Shown one piece after another: positions 8,134 through 15,174 of a DNA stretch of 35,300 nucleotides; position 1 is the first letter of the stretch; each line of letters starts with the position of its first letter. The stretch is from Terriglobales bacterium. Its GTDB lineage: Bacteria > Acidobacteriota > Terriglobia > Terriglobales > SCQP01. Below the pieces are notes generated by a model. The model worked only from the letters and a program-made list of their open reading frames with translations. It ran no database searches and had not been told where the DNA came from. The stretch is taken from positions 1-35,300 of the forward strand of contig JANWLQ010000024.1 in assembly GCA_025450725.1 (NCBI GenBank). The letters are read 5' to 3'. The position numbers and the translations under genes are program-made.

Positions 8134-8599
8134 CCTTGGCCGGCTTCTTCTTGCCCTTGTCCCGCGCCATGGCCCAGCGCTTGAGACTCCGCCGGTAAAC
8201 GTCTGGAAATTCCGCCCAGTTGCGCCGCGCCGCGATCAGTTCCATCGCCGCCTCGGGTCGATACCCCAACGCGCACAGCACCCCCGCCGCAGCCAGCGGC
8301 CCGCGGTGGACACCCGCCGCGCAGTGAACGTAAACCCGAGCCTTCTCGTCTTCCAGCGCCGATACGGCAAAGCTGGCCGCCCGCTCAAAGAATGCCCCCG
8401 GCTTCGGCGACAAGTCGTCTTCCGTCGGATTCCAAAGCACCTGCAGGCCCGCCATCCGCGCCATCTCCGTATGATCAAACTCCGCCTGCAAATTGACGAT
8501 GTGGGTGAACCCGGCCGCCGCCATCTCGGCCATATCCTCGGCCGTCCAAATACCGCCTCCGACCGCTAGGCGATTGTCAATGATGTAGGAAACGTCCAT
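8108..8599 (-). CDS. Dual-specificity/tyrosine protein phosphatase family protein
   Basis: A 163-residue cytosolic phosphatase domain. The C-x5-R signature is H-C-A-A-G-V-H-R with Cys93 as nucleophile and Arg99 binding phosphate; the general acid is probably one of the Asp61-Asp62 pair in the T-E-D-D-L loop. The N-terminus Y-I-I-D-N-R-L-A-V-G-G and the N-L-Q-x-E-F strand fit DSP domains. The C-terminal 20 residues are Lys/Ala/Ser-rich, resembling the basic tails of the neighbouring histone-like protein. Its last 26 bases overlap the convergent ADOP gene. Substrate unknown. Confidence 0.85.
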   Translation of the reverse strand: MDVSYIIDNRLAVGGGIWTAEDMAEMAAAGFTHIVNLQAEFDHTEMARMAGLQVLWNPTEDDLSPKPGAFFERAASFAVSALEDEKARVYVHCAAGVHRGPLAAAGVLCALGYRPEAAMELIAARRNWAEFPDVYRRSLKRWAMARDKGKKKPAKATRSAKPS

Positions 8600-8636
8600 C
8601 GTCCGTCATCGTCCCGTCATCACGAAGAACCACCAC

Positions 8637-8664
8637 AAGGCGCGGGCCGGCAAGCCCGCGCCTT
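8637..8664. terminator. GC-rich hairpin, 11-bp stem
   Basis: Perfect arms AAGGCGCGGGC and GCCCGCGCCTT with a 6-base loop, in the gap between the phosphatase and histone-like genes. There is no run of T on either side, so it may be a bidirectional pausing structure or a REP-like element rather than a textbook terminator. It shares its G-G-C-G-C-G-G/C-C-G-C-G-C-C outer stem with the hairpin at 28967-29006. Confidence 0.5.
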
Positions 8665-8668
8665 CAAA

Positions 8669-8688
8669 TCGCCGGCCTTCGCCGGCGA
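8669..8688. terminator. Second hairpin downstream of histone-like gene
   Basis: Arms TCGCCGGC and GCCGGCGA flank a CTTC loop. It lies 21 bases past the stop of the histone-like gene and next to the larger hairpin at 8637-8664. Together they probably end that transcript. Confidence 0.5.
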
Positions 8689-8709
8689 AAGCTTACGCAG
8701 CGATTGCGC

Positions 8710-9150
8710 CTAACGCCGCGATTTTTTCTTGGCGGTCTTTTTGGCTGCCGGCTTCTTCTTCGCCGCTGGTTTGCGTGATGTCTTCGAAGCTGACTTGGAC
8801 GGTTTCTTCGCCGCGCGTTTCGCCGGCGCCTTCTTCTTGGCCGCCTTCTTACCCGCGGACTTTTTTGCCGCCGGCTTGGCTGCCGCCTTCTTCGCGGCCG
8901 CCTTCTTGGCCGCCGGCTTCTTCTTCGCCACCGGCTTCTTCTTCGCTGCCGGCTTCTTCTTCGCTGCCGGCTTTGCCGGCGCCGCCTTCGCTGGCGCCGC
9001 CATCGGCTCGTCCGATTGGCTGCCGATCAGCGCGGCAAAGACATCAAGCTCTTCGTCGTCGCCGAAATCCTGTCCGCCATTGTCAGCGGGGAACACAAAG
9101 CTCTCATCATCGTCAGCCGCGGCAAACATTGGTGTTTTTATTTCGTCCAT
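8710..9150 (-). CDS. Histone H1-like Lys/Ala/Pro-rich DNA-binding protein with acidic N-terminus
   Basis: A 146-residue two-part protein. Residues 1-54 are acidic (M-D-E-I-K..., D-D-D-E-S-F, D-D-E-E-L-D). From about residue 55 to the end it is almost only A, K and P in A-K-K-K-P-A type repeats, ending in K-K-K-S-R-R. The basic half resembles the C-terminal tail of eukaryotic H1 and bacterial Hc1/AlgR3-type proteins that bind DNA by charge. The ATG at 9150 is fixed by a perfect AAGGAG 8 bases upstream; the open frame continues to 9387 but that is antisense-like. Expected role is nucleoid compaction. Low-complexity sequence makes homology calls unreliable. Confidence 0.8.
   Translation of the reverse strand: MDEIKTPMFAAADDDESFVFPADNGGQDFGDDEELDVFAALIGSQSDEPMAAPAKAAPAKPAAKKKPAAKKKPVAKKKPAAKKAAAKKAAAKPAAKKSAGKKAAKKKAPAKRAAKKPSKSASKTSRKPAAKKKPAAKKTAKKKSRR
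8915..8968. repeat. Three tandem 18-bp units inside the histone-like gene
   Basis: Three units of GGCTTCTTCTTCGCTGCC (the first with ACC at its end) lie head to tail. On the coding strand each gives six residues, G/A-A-K-K-K-P type. Such repeats can expand or contract by slippage, changing the number of basic repeats. Confidence 0.8.
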
Positions 9151-9158
9151 GGTTGAAG

Positions 9159-9164
9159 CTCCTT
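9159..9164 (-). promoter_or_regulatory. Strong ribosome binding site AAGGAG of the histone-like gene
   Basis: AAGGAG on the minus strand, 8 bases before the ATG at 9150. It decides the start and is notable because many genes here lack a Shine-Dalgarno sequence. Confidence 0.8.
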
Positions 9165-9221
9165 GCGCGCCGCATACGCGCGCTTCCACATTCTGGCAAG
9201 GCTTTGATGAATACTGCAAGC

Positions 9222-9656
9222 TTAAAGGTGGAGTTTTCTCGACGTTTTCTTCCGCGGTTTGCTTCCGCCCTCCTCCGTGGGCAGTAGCACCGCCGTGCCC
9301 TCGGCGATCAACGACGCGACACTTGCCGCGTTGGCTGCCGCCAGCCGCGACGGCGTCAGATGATACTCGCGCGCCAACCCCGCCCAACTATCGCCGGCGT
9401 GCGACCAATGCACCCGCCAGTTCAGCCGGTCTTTGGCCGGAATCCGTTCCAGCACTTGGGAAACTTGCTGCCCGGTTCCCTCCGGAAGTTTCAATTCGTA
9501 CCCCGCCGGTGCTCGCGTATGCAATAGGCTCGGATTCAAGTGTTGTAAATCTGACACGGTGGCTGAAGCGCACTCCGCCACTAGGTTGAGATCCACGTCT
9601 GCGTCCAACATGACCGTGTCAACTTGGTACGGCGTCTCCGGCACGATTGCCGGCAA
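9222..9656 (-). pseudogene. C-terminal LysM-like half of the interrupted MltD-type transglycosylase
   Basis: In the same frame as the upstream transglycosylase, separated from it only by the TAA at 9660-9662. It starts with L-P-A-I-V-P-E-T-P-Y, then a domain of D-L-N-L-V-A-E...L-Q-H-L-N-P-S-L-L (about residues 23-45 of this piece) as in acidobacterial MltD proteins. A LysM-like peptidoglycan-binding repeat follows (H-A-G-D-S-W-A-G-L-A-R-E-Y and N-A-A-S), with a basic tail K-P-R-K-K-T-S-R-K. On its own it could only start at a TTG at 9656 and would have no signal peptide. I read it as the second half of one gene. Confidence 0.75.
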
Positions 9657-9659
9657 CCC

Positions 9660-10631
9660 TTACTCCTCCGGATTGCGCGCTATCAACGCCGTCGCCAAAA
9701 TCACCGGCACGTAGTTGCGCAAATACCGCGGGAGATCGTTCCGCGCATACAGCTTCCAATAGTCGGCGTAACCGGTGCGCGCGACGAGTTTTTGTATCGT
9801 CCCCGGTCCGGCGTTGTAGGCCGCCATCGCCAGATACCAATCTCCAAACTCATGGTGCAAATCCTTCAGGTGCCGCGCCGCCGCGAGCGTTGCCTTTTCC
9901 GGATCGTCGCGCTCATCCACCCAGGCCGTGCGCTTCAATCCGTAATCGTCCGACCGCGACGCCATGAACTGCCACATGCCCCTCGCCCCGGACCGCGACA
10001 CCAGCACCGGATCATAGCTGCTCTCCAATTGCGCCATGTAGATCAACTCGTCGGGAATGCCCTCGGCGGTGAAAATGCGGTCCATCATGGCGCGGTATCG
10101 CCCCGACCGGCGGTAATCCCGCATCAGGCCCTCCCGCCCCGTCGTGGTGAAATAGTGAATGTAGCGGATGACCGTATCGTTCAATTCAATCGGAAGCTGC
10201 TGCTCGCTGGGGCTCTTCGTCGCCGCCGGTGCCGTATTTTTTTCAATGGCCTCGCGCGTCGCGGCGTCAATGGGAAATGTGAGTTCGGGGATCGTCTCTT
10301 TCGGCGTCGGTTTTACATTGTTCATCCCGCCGCTGTCCAGCGTGTCGCTCTCGATCGCATGAATCCGGTCGAGCAGCGAATCCAGCTCGTTCTGCAGCGC
10401 TGGCGTGTCGAGAATGGAGTAGCTCGTCCCCAGCAAACGGTCCACTGTGGCGTCAAAGGCGGAGCGCGCTTCGTCCAATTGCCCGATCTGGTACAGGTGC
10501 AGCGCGGAGTTGTACTGCCGCTCCAGAGACTGCACCAGCGCCGCGACCGGGTCGCTTGGCGCTTGCGCCCGCCCCGGCGCACCCGCCAGCAGTGGCAGCA
10601 GCGCCGCCGCTGCCATAACGATTCGCCGCAT
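9660..10631 (-). CDS. Lytic murein transglycosylase (MltD/SLT), catalytic half, ended by in-frame TAA
   Basis: Exported enzyme cleaving the MurNAc-GlcNAc bond of peptidoglycan. A signal peptide covers about residues 1-23. Residues 30-100 are helical. The SLT goose-type lysozyme fold runs from about 150: catalytic Glu203 in A-Q-L-E-S-S-Y-D-P, then G-A-R-G-M-W-Q-F-M (215-223) and A-Y-N-A-G-P-G (271-277). All catalytic motifs are intact. The frame stops with N-P-E-E-TAA where the family has N-P-x-x-Y-G; the codons after the TAA read G-L-P-A-I-V-P in the same frame and continue into the LysM half. So the full gene would be 9222-10631, 469 residues. It starts just after the hibernation-factor/sigma fusion stop, in the same unit. 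Confidence 0.88.
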   Translation of the reverse strand: MRRIVMAAAALLPLLAGAPGRAQAPSDPVAALVQSLERQYNSALHLYQIGQLDEARSAFDATVDRLLGTSYSILDTPALQNELDSLLDRIHAIESDTLDSGGMNNVKPTPKETIPELTFPIDAATREAIEKNTAPAATKSPSEQQLPIELNDTVIRYIHYFTTTGREGLMRDYRRSGRYRAMMDRIFTAEGIPDELIYMAQLESSYDPVLVSRSGARGMWQFMASRSDDYGLKRTAWVDERDDPEKATLAAARHLKDLHHEFGDWYLAMAAYNAGPGTIQKLVARTGYADYWKLYARNDLPRYLRNYVPVILATALIARNPEE

Positions 10632-10634
10632 TGG

Positions 10635-11630
10635 CTAGGCGCGCTGCGGCTCCATCCGCAATGCGGCGCTGCGGCGCCGCGTCGCCGCACCAAGCTCGGG
10701 CGCCAGGCGCACTGTCTGCAGCAGCGCCTGGGGCAGGTCCGGAATTTTCCTCAGCGTCGCTTCCGCCGCCGTGATCGAGGCCTCGACCTCGCTCGTGCTC
10801 CGCTGCGACATCTCCGCCAACTCCTCTACTCTAAAGCCCTCGAGCAGGTACAACACCACATCCTGGCGCTGCGCCGCCGGCAGCCGCCGCACCGCATGCG
10901 CCAGCCTTCGCATCCACTCGTCCGTGTTGGCCAGCTCCTCCGGGTCCGCCTCCTCGGCGATTAGCGTGTTGTTCTCGATCGGTTCAAGCGGTTGTCCCTG
11001 TGGACTGCTGCCGTACTGTTTCACCAGCCTTCCAATCGCCGCCGCCGCCAGCACCAGCAGCCAGCGCGCGCGGTGGTCGCGCAACTCTCGCGTCCGGCTG
11101 TCCAGCGCCGCCACCACCACTTCATCTAAAACCTCGTGAGCGTCAATCTGTCCCGGCTCCAACTCGCCCAACCGCTCCCGCAACGCAACCTGCCGCTGCA
11201 CAAAGCCCAGCACATCCGCATAATGCTCGCCAAAGTATCCCATCAGGTCGGCCCCCGGCTCGAGCGACGGCCCGTTCCGATTCTCTTGCCGCGCGCTGGT
11301 TTCGGTCCTCGCACTCCGCTGGTGCGGACGCGTCTCCCGCAACTTCTGTTTGTGTTTCTTCAACTGCCTGAGCAATTCCTCGCTCGCGCCGCGAAACGCC
11401 GCTTGCGCCGTGGTGGCGACCTTTTCGCCGCTCAACTGCCCGGTGGGCAAGTGCAAGTTCAATCGGCACTCGACCCCTTCCCGGCTGGTGTGCCGCAACA
11501 ACCGCCCTTGCACTTGAATCAGGTCGGGTTGAAAAGCAATCAGCAACGGCTCGAGCTTCTGCTCAAAGCGATGGAATAGGGCATTAAGGTCGGGGGAACG
11601 AGGGACTTGAACGGTAAGCTGAACGTTCAT
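10635..11630 (-). CDS. HPF/RaiA-like ribosome hibernation domain fused to sigma-70-like domain
   Basis: A 331-residue two-part protein. Residues 1-100 follow the HPF/RaiA (S30AE) pattern: N-V-Q-L-T-V, a helix with F-E-Q-K-L-E-P-L, strands V-Q-G-R-L-L and [12 protein letters not shown], and a last helix [17 protein letters not shown] polar linker (100-125) joins it to a helical part. There F-V-Q-R-Q-V-A...D-E-V-V-V-A-A-L (143-175) resembles sigma region 2 and [30 protein letters not shown] in pieces (248-277) resembles region 4. I prefer the ATG at 11630: AGAGGA lies 9 bases upstream, against only 3 for the ATG at 11636. It is upstream of the transglycosylase in one unit. Confidence 0.75.
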   Translation of the reverse strand: MNVQLTVQVPRSPDLNALFHRFEQKLEPLLIAFQPDLIQVQGRLLRHTSREGVECRLNLHLPTGQLSGEKVATTAQAAFRGASEELLRQLKKHKQKLRETRPHQRSARTETSARQENRNGPSLEPGADLMGYFGEHYADVLGFVQRQVALRERLGELEPGQIDAHEVLDEVVVAALDSRTRELRDHRARWLLVLAAAAIGRLVKQYGSSPQGQPLEPIENNTLIAEEADPEELANTDEWMRRLAHAVRRLPAAQRQDVVLYLLEGFRVEELAEMSQRSTSEVEASITAAEATLRKIPDLPQALLQTVRLAPELGAATRRRSAALRMEPQRA

Positions 11631-11708
11631 AGGCATGGATCCTCTATTACTAGAACTACGCCTATTACGAGCCCAACGCAACTGGCTCATGGCAGCTTTC
11701 TTCCACGG

Positions 11709-11714
11709 TACAAT
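11709..11714 (+). promoter_or_regulatory. -10 hexamer TACAAT of the apt operon
   Basis: TACAAT matches the -10 consensus at five of six bases and ends 6 bases before the apt ATG at 11721, implying a leaderless mRNA for the five-gene unit. No clear -35. Confidence 0.5.
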
Positions 11715-11720
11715 TTCCAC

Positions 11721-12290
11721 ATGTCCACGCCACAGGCCGGTCTCGGTGCCAGCATTTCGCCCGCCGTCGTAAAAGTACTGAAGGCCCACATACGTGAAGT
11801 CCCCGATTTCCCAAAACCGGGAATTCTCTTCTACGACATCACCACTCTGCTTAAGAATGGCCCCGCCCTGGCGCAACTCATCGATACCCTCGCCGAACAT
11901 TACCGCTCCCAGCGCATCGATCTCGTGGCTGGCATCGAAGCCCGCGGTTTCATCTTTGGACCCGCCCTCGCCCTGCGCCTTGGCGCCGGCTTTGTGCCCA
12001 TCCGCAAGCCCCGCAAGCTGCCCGCCCCTACCGTGGCGGTCGAGTACGCGCTCGAATACGGCACCGACCGGCTCGAGCTCCACCGCGATGCCATCACCCG
12101 CGGCCAGCGTGTGTTGATCGTAGATGACCTCATCGCCACCGGCGGCACCGCCCTCGCCAGCGCCCAACTCGTCGAACAACTGAAAGGTACCGTCGCTGGC
12201 TTTGCCTTCATCGTTGAACTCACCTTCCTCGCCGGACGTCAGCGCCTCGCTTCCTACAACGTCACCTCCCTCCTCGCCTACGACGTATAA
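11721..12290 (+). CDS. apt: Adenine phosphoribosyltransferase
   Basis: Purine salvage enzyme forming AMP from adenine and PRPP in the cytosol. The 189-residue protein has the family order: [18 protein letters not shown] near 24-41, G-I-E-A-R-G-F near 72-78, R-K-P-R-K-L-P near 95-101, and the PRPP loop [13 protein letters not shown] near 132-144. The ATG at 11721 begins M-S-T-P-Q; it lies 6 bases from a -10 hexamer. It heads a tightly packed plus-strand run apt-rlmB-egtB-egtD-cytochrome. Confidence 0.95.
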   Translation: MSTPQAGLGASISPAVVKVLKAHIREVPDFPKPGILFYDITTLLKNGPALAQLIDTLAEHYRSQRIDLVAGIEARGFIFGPALALRLGAGFVPIRKPRKLPAPTVAVEYALEYGTDRLELHRDAITRGQRVLIVDDLIATGGTALASAQLVEQLKGTVAGFAFIVELTFLAGRQRLASYNVTSLLAYDV

Positions 12291-12296
12291 CCCAGC

Positions 12297-13022
12297 ATGC
12301 GCGCCATCGTCGGAATTAACGCGGTCCGCGAGGCGCTCCGGGCGCGCACGCCCTTGGCTTGGATTGCCGTTTCCCGTGACCGCCGCGACGCCCGCATTCA
12401 GGATCTAATCTCGCTCGCCCGCGCCGCCCATGTGAACGTTCGCTTCACCGCCGCTGCCGACCTCGACCGCCTTGCCGGAGCCGCGGCCGCCCACCACCAG
12501 GGTGCTGTGGCCCAGGCCGAGGCCAAAGCCGTTCTCGATCTTGAAGATCTCCTCGCCGACTCGCCCGCCGGCTTTCTTCTGGCGCTCGATGGCATCGAAG
12601 ATCCCCACAACCTGGGTGCCATCATCCGCGGCGCCTGCGGTGCCGGGGTGGATGGCGTCCTCCTGCCCGCGCGGCGCGCCGTCGGCCTGACCGAAACCGT
12701 CGAACGCGTTTCCGCCGGCGCGCTCGAACACGTCCGTGTCGCCCGCGTCGGCAACCTGGTACAGGCCCTCACGACATGCCAACAGTCAGGATGGTGGCTC
12801 GTCGGCCTCGATGCTTCCGCCCCCCGCACCCTTTGGGACCACGACTTCACTCCGCGCACCGTGCTTGTCATCGGCGCCGAAGGCAAAGGCCTGCACGCCC
12901 TCACCCGAAAGAGGTGTGATGCGCTGGTTTCCATCCCACTCGCTCCCGGAGTGGAATCGCTCAATGCATCAATGGCGGCCGGCATCGTACTCTATGAACT
13001 AGTGCGGCAGCGACGAAAATGA
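12297..13022 (+). CDS. rlmB: 23S rRNA/tRNA 2'-O-ribose methyltransferase, SpoU family (RlmB-like)
   Basis: SAM-dependent SPOUT enzyme, 241 residues, with the RlmB layout of a small N-terminal substrate-binding domain (I-V-G-I-N-A-V-R-E-A-L) and a knotted catalytic domain. SpoU motif 1 is L-D-G-I-E-D-P-H-N-L-G-A-I-I-R, motif 2 V-L-V-I-G-A-E-G-K-G-L, and motif 3 I-P-L-A-P-G-V-E-S-L-N-A-S. RlmB methylates G2251 of 23S rRNA in E. coli; here the exact target is inferred from family. Its stop overlaps the egtB start as ATGA, so the two are translationally coupled. Confidence 0.88.
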   Translation: MRAIVGINAVREALRARTPLAWIAVSRDRRDARIQDLISLARAAHVNVRFTAAADLDRLAGAAAAHHQGAVAQAEAKAVLDLEDLLADSPAGFLLALDGIEDPHNLGAIIRGACGAGVDGVLLPARRAVGLTETVERVSAGALEHVRVARVGNLVQALTTCQQSGWWLVGLDASAPRTLWDHDFTPRTVLVIGAEGKGLHALTRKRCDALVSIPLAPGVESLNASMAAGIVLYELVRQRRK

Positions 13023-14185
13023 TCATCCAGCAGGTCGAAGCCTTACAGCGATGGCGGCAAGCCCGGCAGGGAAGTGATCTCCTTTGGCCCGTGGTGCGCC
13101 CTGAGGCCCTCTACCAGCGCCCTGTACCTGAGCGCCACCGCCTGGTTTTTTACCTCGGCCACCTCGAAGCCTTCGATTGGAATCTCCTCGCTCCCGCGCT
13201 CGACATCAAGCCATTTCACCCTGAGTGGGATCAACTCTTTGCCTTTGGTATTGATCCGGTCGAAGGCGAGCTCCCCAATGATCCCGCGTCGGCCTGGCCC
13301 GCCATTGCCGATGTGCACGCCTACAACCAGCAGGCTCGTTCGCAACTCGATAGCGCACTCGCGCGGCCTCCGACACCAGAAGTCAAACTCCGTCTCGAGG
13401 TCGCCCTCGAGCACCGCTGGATGCACGTCGAAACGCTGAGCTACCTCTTCCACAACCTCGCCTACTGTCACAAACAGCCAGGCCCGCAACCCCACCCCGG
13501 CGCTGCCACGAACACTCCCGCGCCCCAGGTCCCCGTACCCGCCGGAACCGCCACGCTCGGCCAGCACCGCAACGGCAGCTTCGGTTGGGATAACGAATTC
13601 GACGCCCTCTCCGTCTCCATTCCTGCCTTCACCATTGACAAACGGAAAGTCACCAACGGCGATTATCTGAAGTTCGTCGAAGACGGCGCCGCCCCGCCGC
13701 ATTTCTGGTCCATGCGCGACAATGCCTGGCAGTACCGCGGCATGTTTGGCGAAGTCTCCCTTCCGCTTGACCTGCCCGTGTACGTCACCCACGCCGAAGC
13801 CGCCGCCTACGCTCAATGGCGCGGCGCGCGGTTGCCCACCGAAGCCGAATGGCACCGCGCCGCCGAAGGCTCGACCCCCGGCAACGCTGGCCTCCGCCAC
13901 TGGGATCCGGCGCCGGTGGATCCCGCCACCGCCTCTGTGCACGGTGTTGAAGATCTTATCGGCAACGGATGGGAATGGACCTCGACCGAGTTCTCCCCCT
14001 TTCCCGGTTTTAAACCGTTCGACTTCTACCCCGGCTACTCGGCCAACTTCTTCGATGGCAAGCATTTCGTCCTCAAGGGCGCCTCGCCCCGCACCGCCGG
14101 CTGCTTCTTCCGTCCCAGCTTCCGCAACTGGTTCCAGCCCAATTACCCTTATCTCTACGCCGGCTTCCGCTGCGTTTCCCGCTGA
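13019..14185 (+). CDS. egtB: Ergothioneine sulfoxide synthase EgtB
   Basis: Non-haem iron enzyme joining a thiol (cysteine or gamma-glutamylcysteine) to C2 of hercynine with O2. The 388 residues hold a DinB-like domain with the iron ligands His48 (G-H-L-E) and H-x3-H-x-E (His132, His136), then an FGE-sulfatase/SUMF1 domain from about 175: I-D-K-R-K-V-T-N-G-D-Y, R-L-P-T-E-A-E-W, G-N-G-W-E-W-T and a final Y-A-G-F-R-C-V. The next gene is egtD. No egtA or egtC homologue is nearby, so a cysteine-using EgtB like that of the acidobacterium Chloracidobacterium is plausible; this is inference. It starts inside the rlmB stop codon. Confidence 0.92.
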   Translation: MIIQQVEALQRWRQARQGSDLLWPVVRPEALYQRPVPERHRLVFYLGHLEAFDWNLLAPALDIKPFHPEWDQLFAFGIDPVEGELPNDPASAWPAIADVHAYNQQARSQLDSALARPPTPEVKLRLEVALEHRWMHVETLSYLFHNLAYCHKQPGPQPHPGAATNTPAPQVPVPAGTATLGQHRNGSFGWDNEFDALSVSIPAFTIDKRKVTNGDYLKFVEDGAAPPHFWSMRDNAWQYRGMFGEVSLPLDLPVYVTHAEAAAYAQWRGARLPTEAEWHRAAEGSTPGNAGLRHWDPAPVDPATASVHGVEDLIGNGWEWTSTEFSPFPGFKPFDFYPGYSANFFDGKHFVLKGASPRTAGCFFRPSFRNWFQPNYPYLYAGFRCVSR

Positions 14186-14191
14186 CCCCAA

Positions 14192-15163
14192 ATGGCAAGC
14201 TCATTACTCATCCCGCCGCCTGCACAACTCACACTCGGCGATGAGGTTGTCGCCGGCCTCACCCGTCCCGGCCAGAAAACGCTGCCCAGCAAGCTCTTCT
14301 ACGATCAGGTCGGCTCGGTTCTCTTCGAAGCCATCTGCGCTCTGCCCGAGTACGGTTTGACCCAGGCCGACGCGCGGCTTCTGCAATCTCACGCCGCCGC
14401 CATGATCGCCCCCTTCGCCGGTGGCGTGACCGTCGCTGAATTGGGCAGCGGCACGGGCGAGAAAACCCGCTGGATTCTCGAAACCCTCTGCCGCCGCCAG
14501 CCGACCGATTATTACCCCATCGAAATCTCCTCTCTCGCCCTCAAACAATGCCAGGCCGAGCTGGCCGCAATCCCAGGCCTGACCATTCACCCCCAAGAAG
14601 CCGACTACCTTGCCGGCCTCGCCGCACTCGCCGCTTTACGCGGCCCCGCGCCCCTACTGGTACTGTTCCTGGGCAGCACATTCGGAAATTTCGACCCCGG
14701 TCCCGGCCACGATTTCTTGGTGAACGTGCGCAGCCTCTTGCGCCCCGGCGACGGCCTGTTGCTCGGTCTCGATCTCGTCAAGCCGGTCAAACGCGTCAAA
14801 CTCGCCTACGACGATCCCGCCGGTGTCACCGCTGCCTTCAACCGCAACGCCCTGGCCCGCCTCAACCGCGAGTTCGACGCCGATTTCGACCTGCGCTACT
14901 GGCGCCACAAGATCCGCTATACCCGCCCCTGTGAACGCGTCGAAATGCATCTCGTATCGCAGCGCGACCAGACCGCTCACCTCCGCGCCCTCGACCGCAC
15001 TGTCGCCTTTGCCCGCGGCGAGTCCATCTGGACGGAGAGCTCGCACAAGTTCCGCCCCGCCGGTATCGCTCCGCTCGTCGCCGCCGCCGGTTTCCGCCTC
15101 CACCGGCAATGGCGTGATGACCGCTGGCCCTTCGCCGAAAACCTCTGCCTCGCAATCGAGTAG
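14192..15163 (+). CDS. egtD: L-histidine N-alpha-methyltransferase EgtD
   Basis: Trimethylates histidine to hercynine with SAM, the first step of ergothioneine synthesis. The 323-residue length is standard. The methyltransferase motif is A-E-L-G-S-G-T-G-E-K-T-R near residues 84-95, with P-I-E-I-S motif II and the family hallmark L-F-L-G-S-T-F-G-N-F near 155-164, whose Asn belongs to the histidine site. The N-terminus has P-S-K-L-F-Y-D-Q-V-G-S-x-L-F-E and L-P-E-Y. It follows egtB by 6 bases; the product is EgtB's substrate. Confidence 0.95.
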   Translation: MASSLLIPPPAQLTLGDEVVAGLTRPGQKTLPSKLFYDQVGSVLFEAICALPEYGLTQADARLLQSHAAAMIAPFAGGVTVAELGSGTGEKTRWILETLCRRQPTDYYPIEISSLALKQCQAELAAIPGLTIHPQEADYLAGLAALAALRGPAPLLVLFLGSTFGNFDPGPGHDFLVNVRSLLRPGDGLLLGLDLVKPVKRVKLAYDDPAGVTAAFNRNALARLNREFDADFDLRYWRHKIRYTRPCERVEMHLVSQRDQTAHLRALDRTVAFARGESIWTESSHKFRPAGIAPLVAAAGFRLHRQWRDDRWPFAENLCLAIE

Positions 15164-15174
15164 CCTGTTGAGGT

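Noticed and set aside
8710-9150. CRISPR-like or mobile repeat, because of regular CTTCTTC spacing
   Set aside because: The 18-bp periodicity follows six-codon protein repeats rich in Lys-Ala-Pro; there are no spacers.
9222-9656. Separate small LysM protein starting at TTG 9656
   Set aside because: It is in the same frame as the transglycosylase, has no signal peptide or ribosome site, and continues the MltD C-terminal architecture across a single TAA.
11637-12179. Long N-terminal extension of the hibernation/sigma fusion
   Set aside because: This part is antisense to apt and carries no domain; a ribosome site supports the start at 11630.
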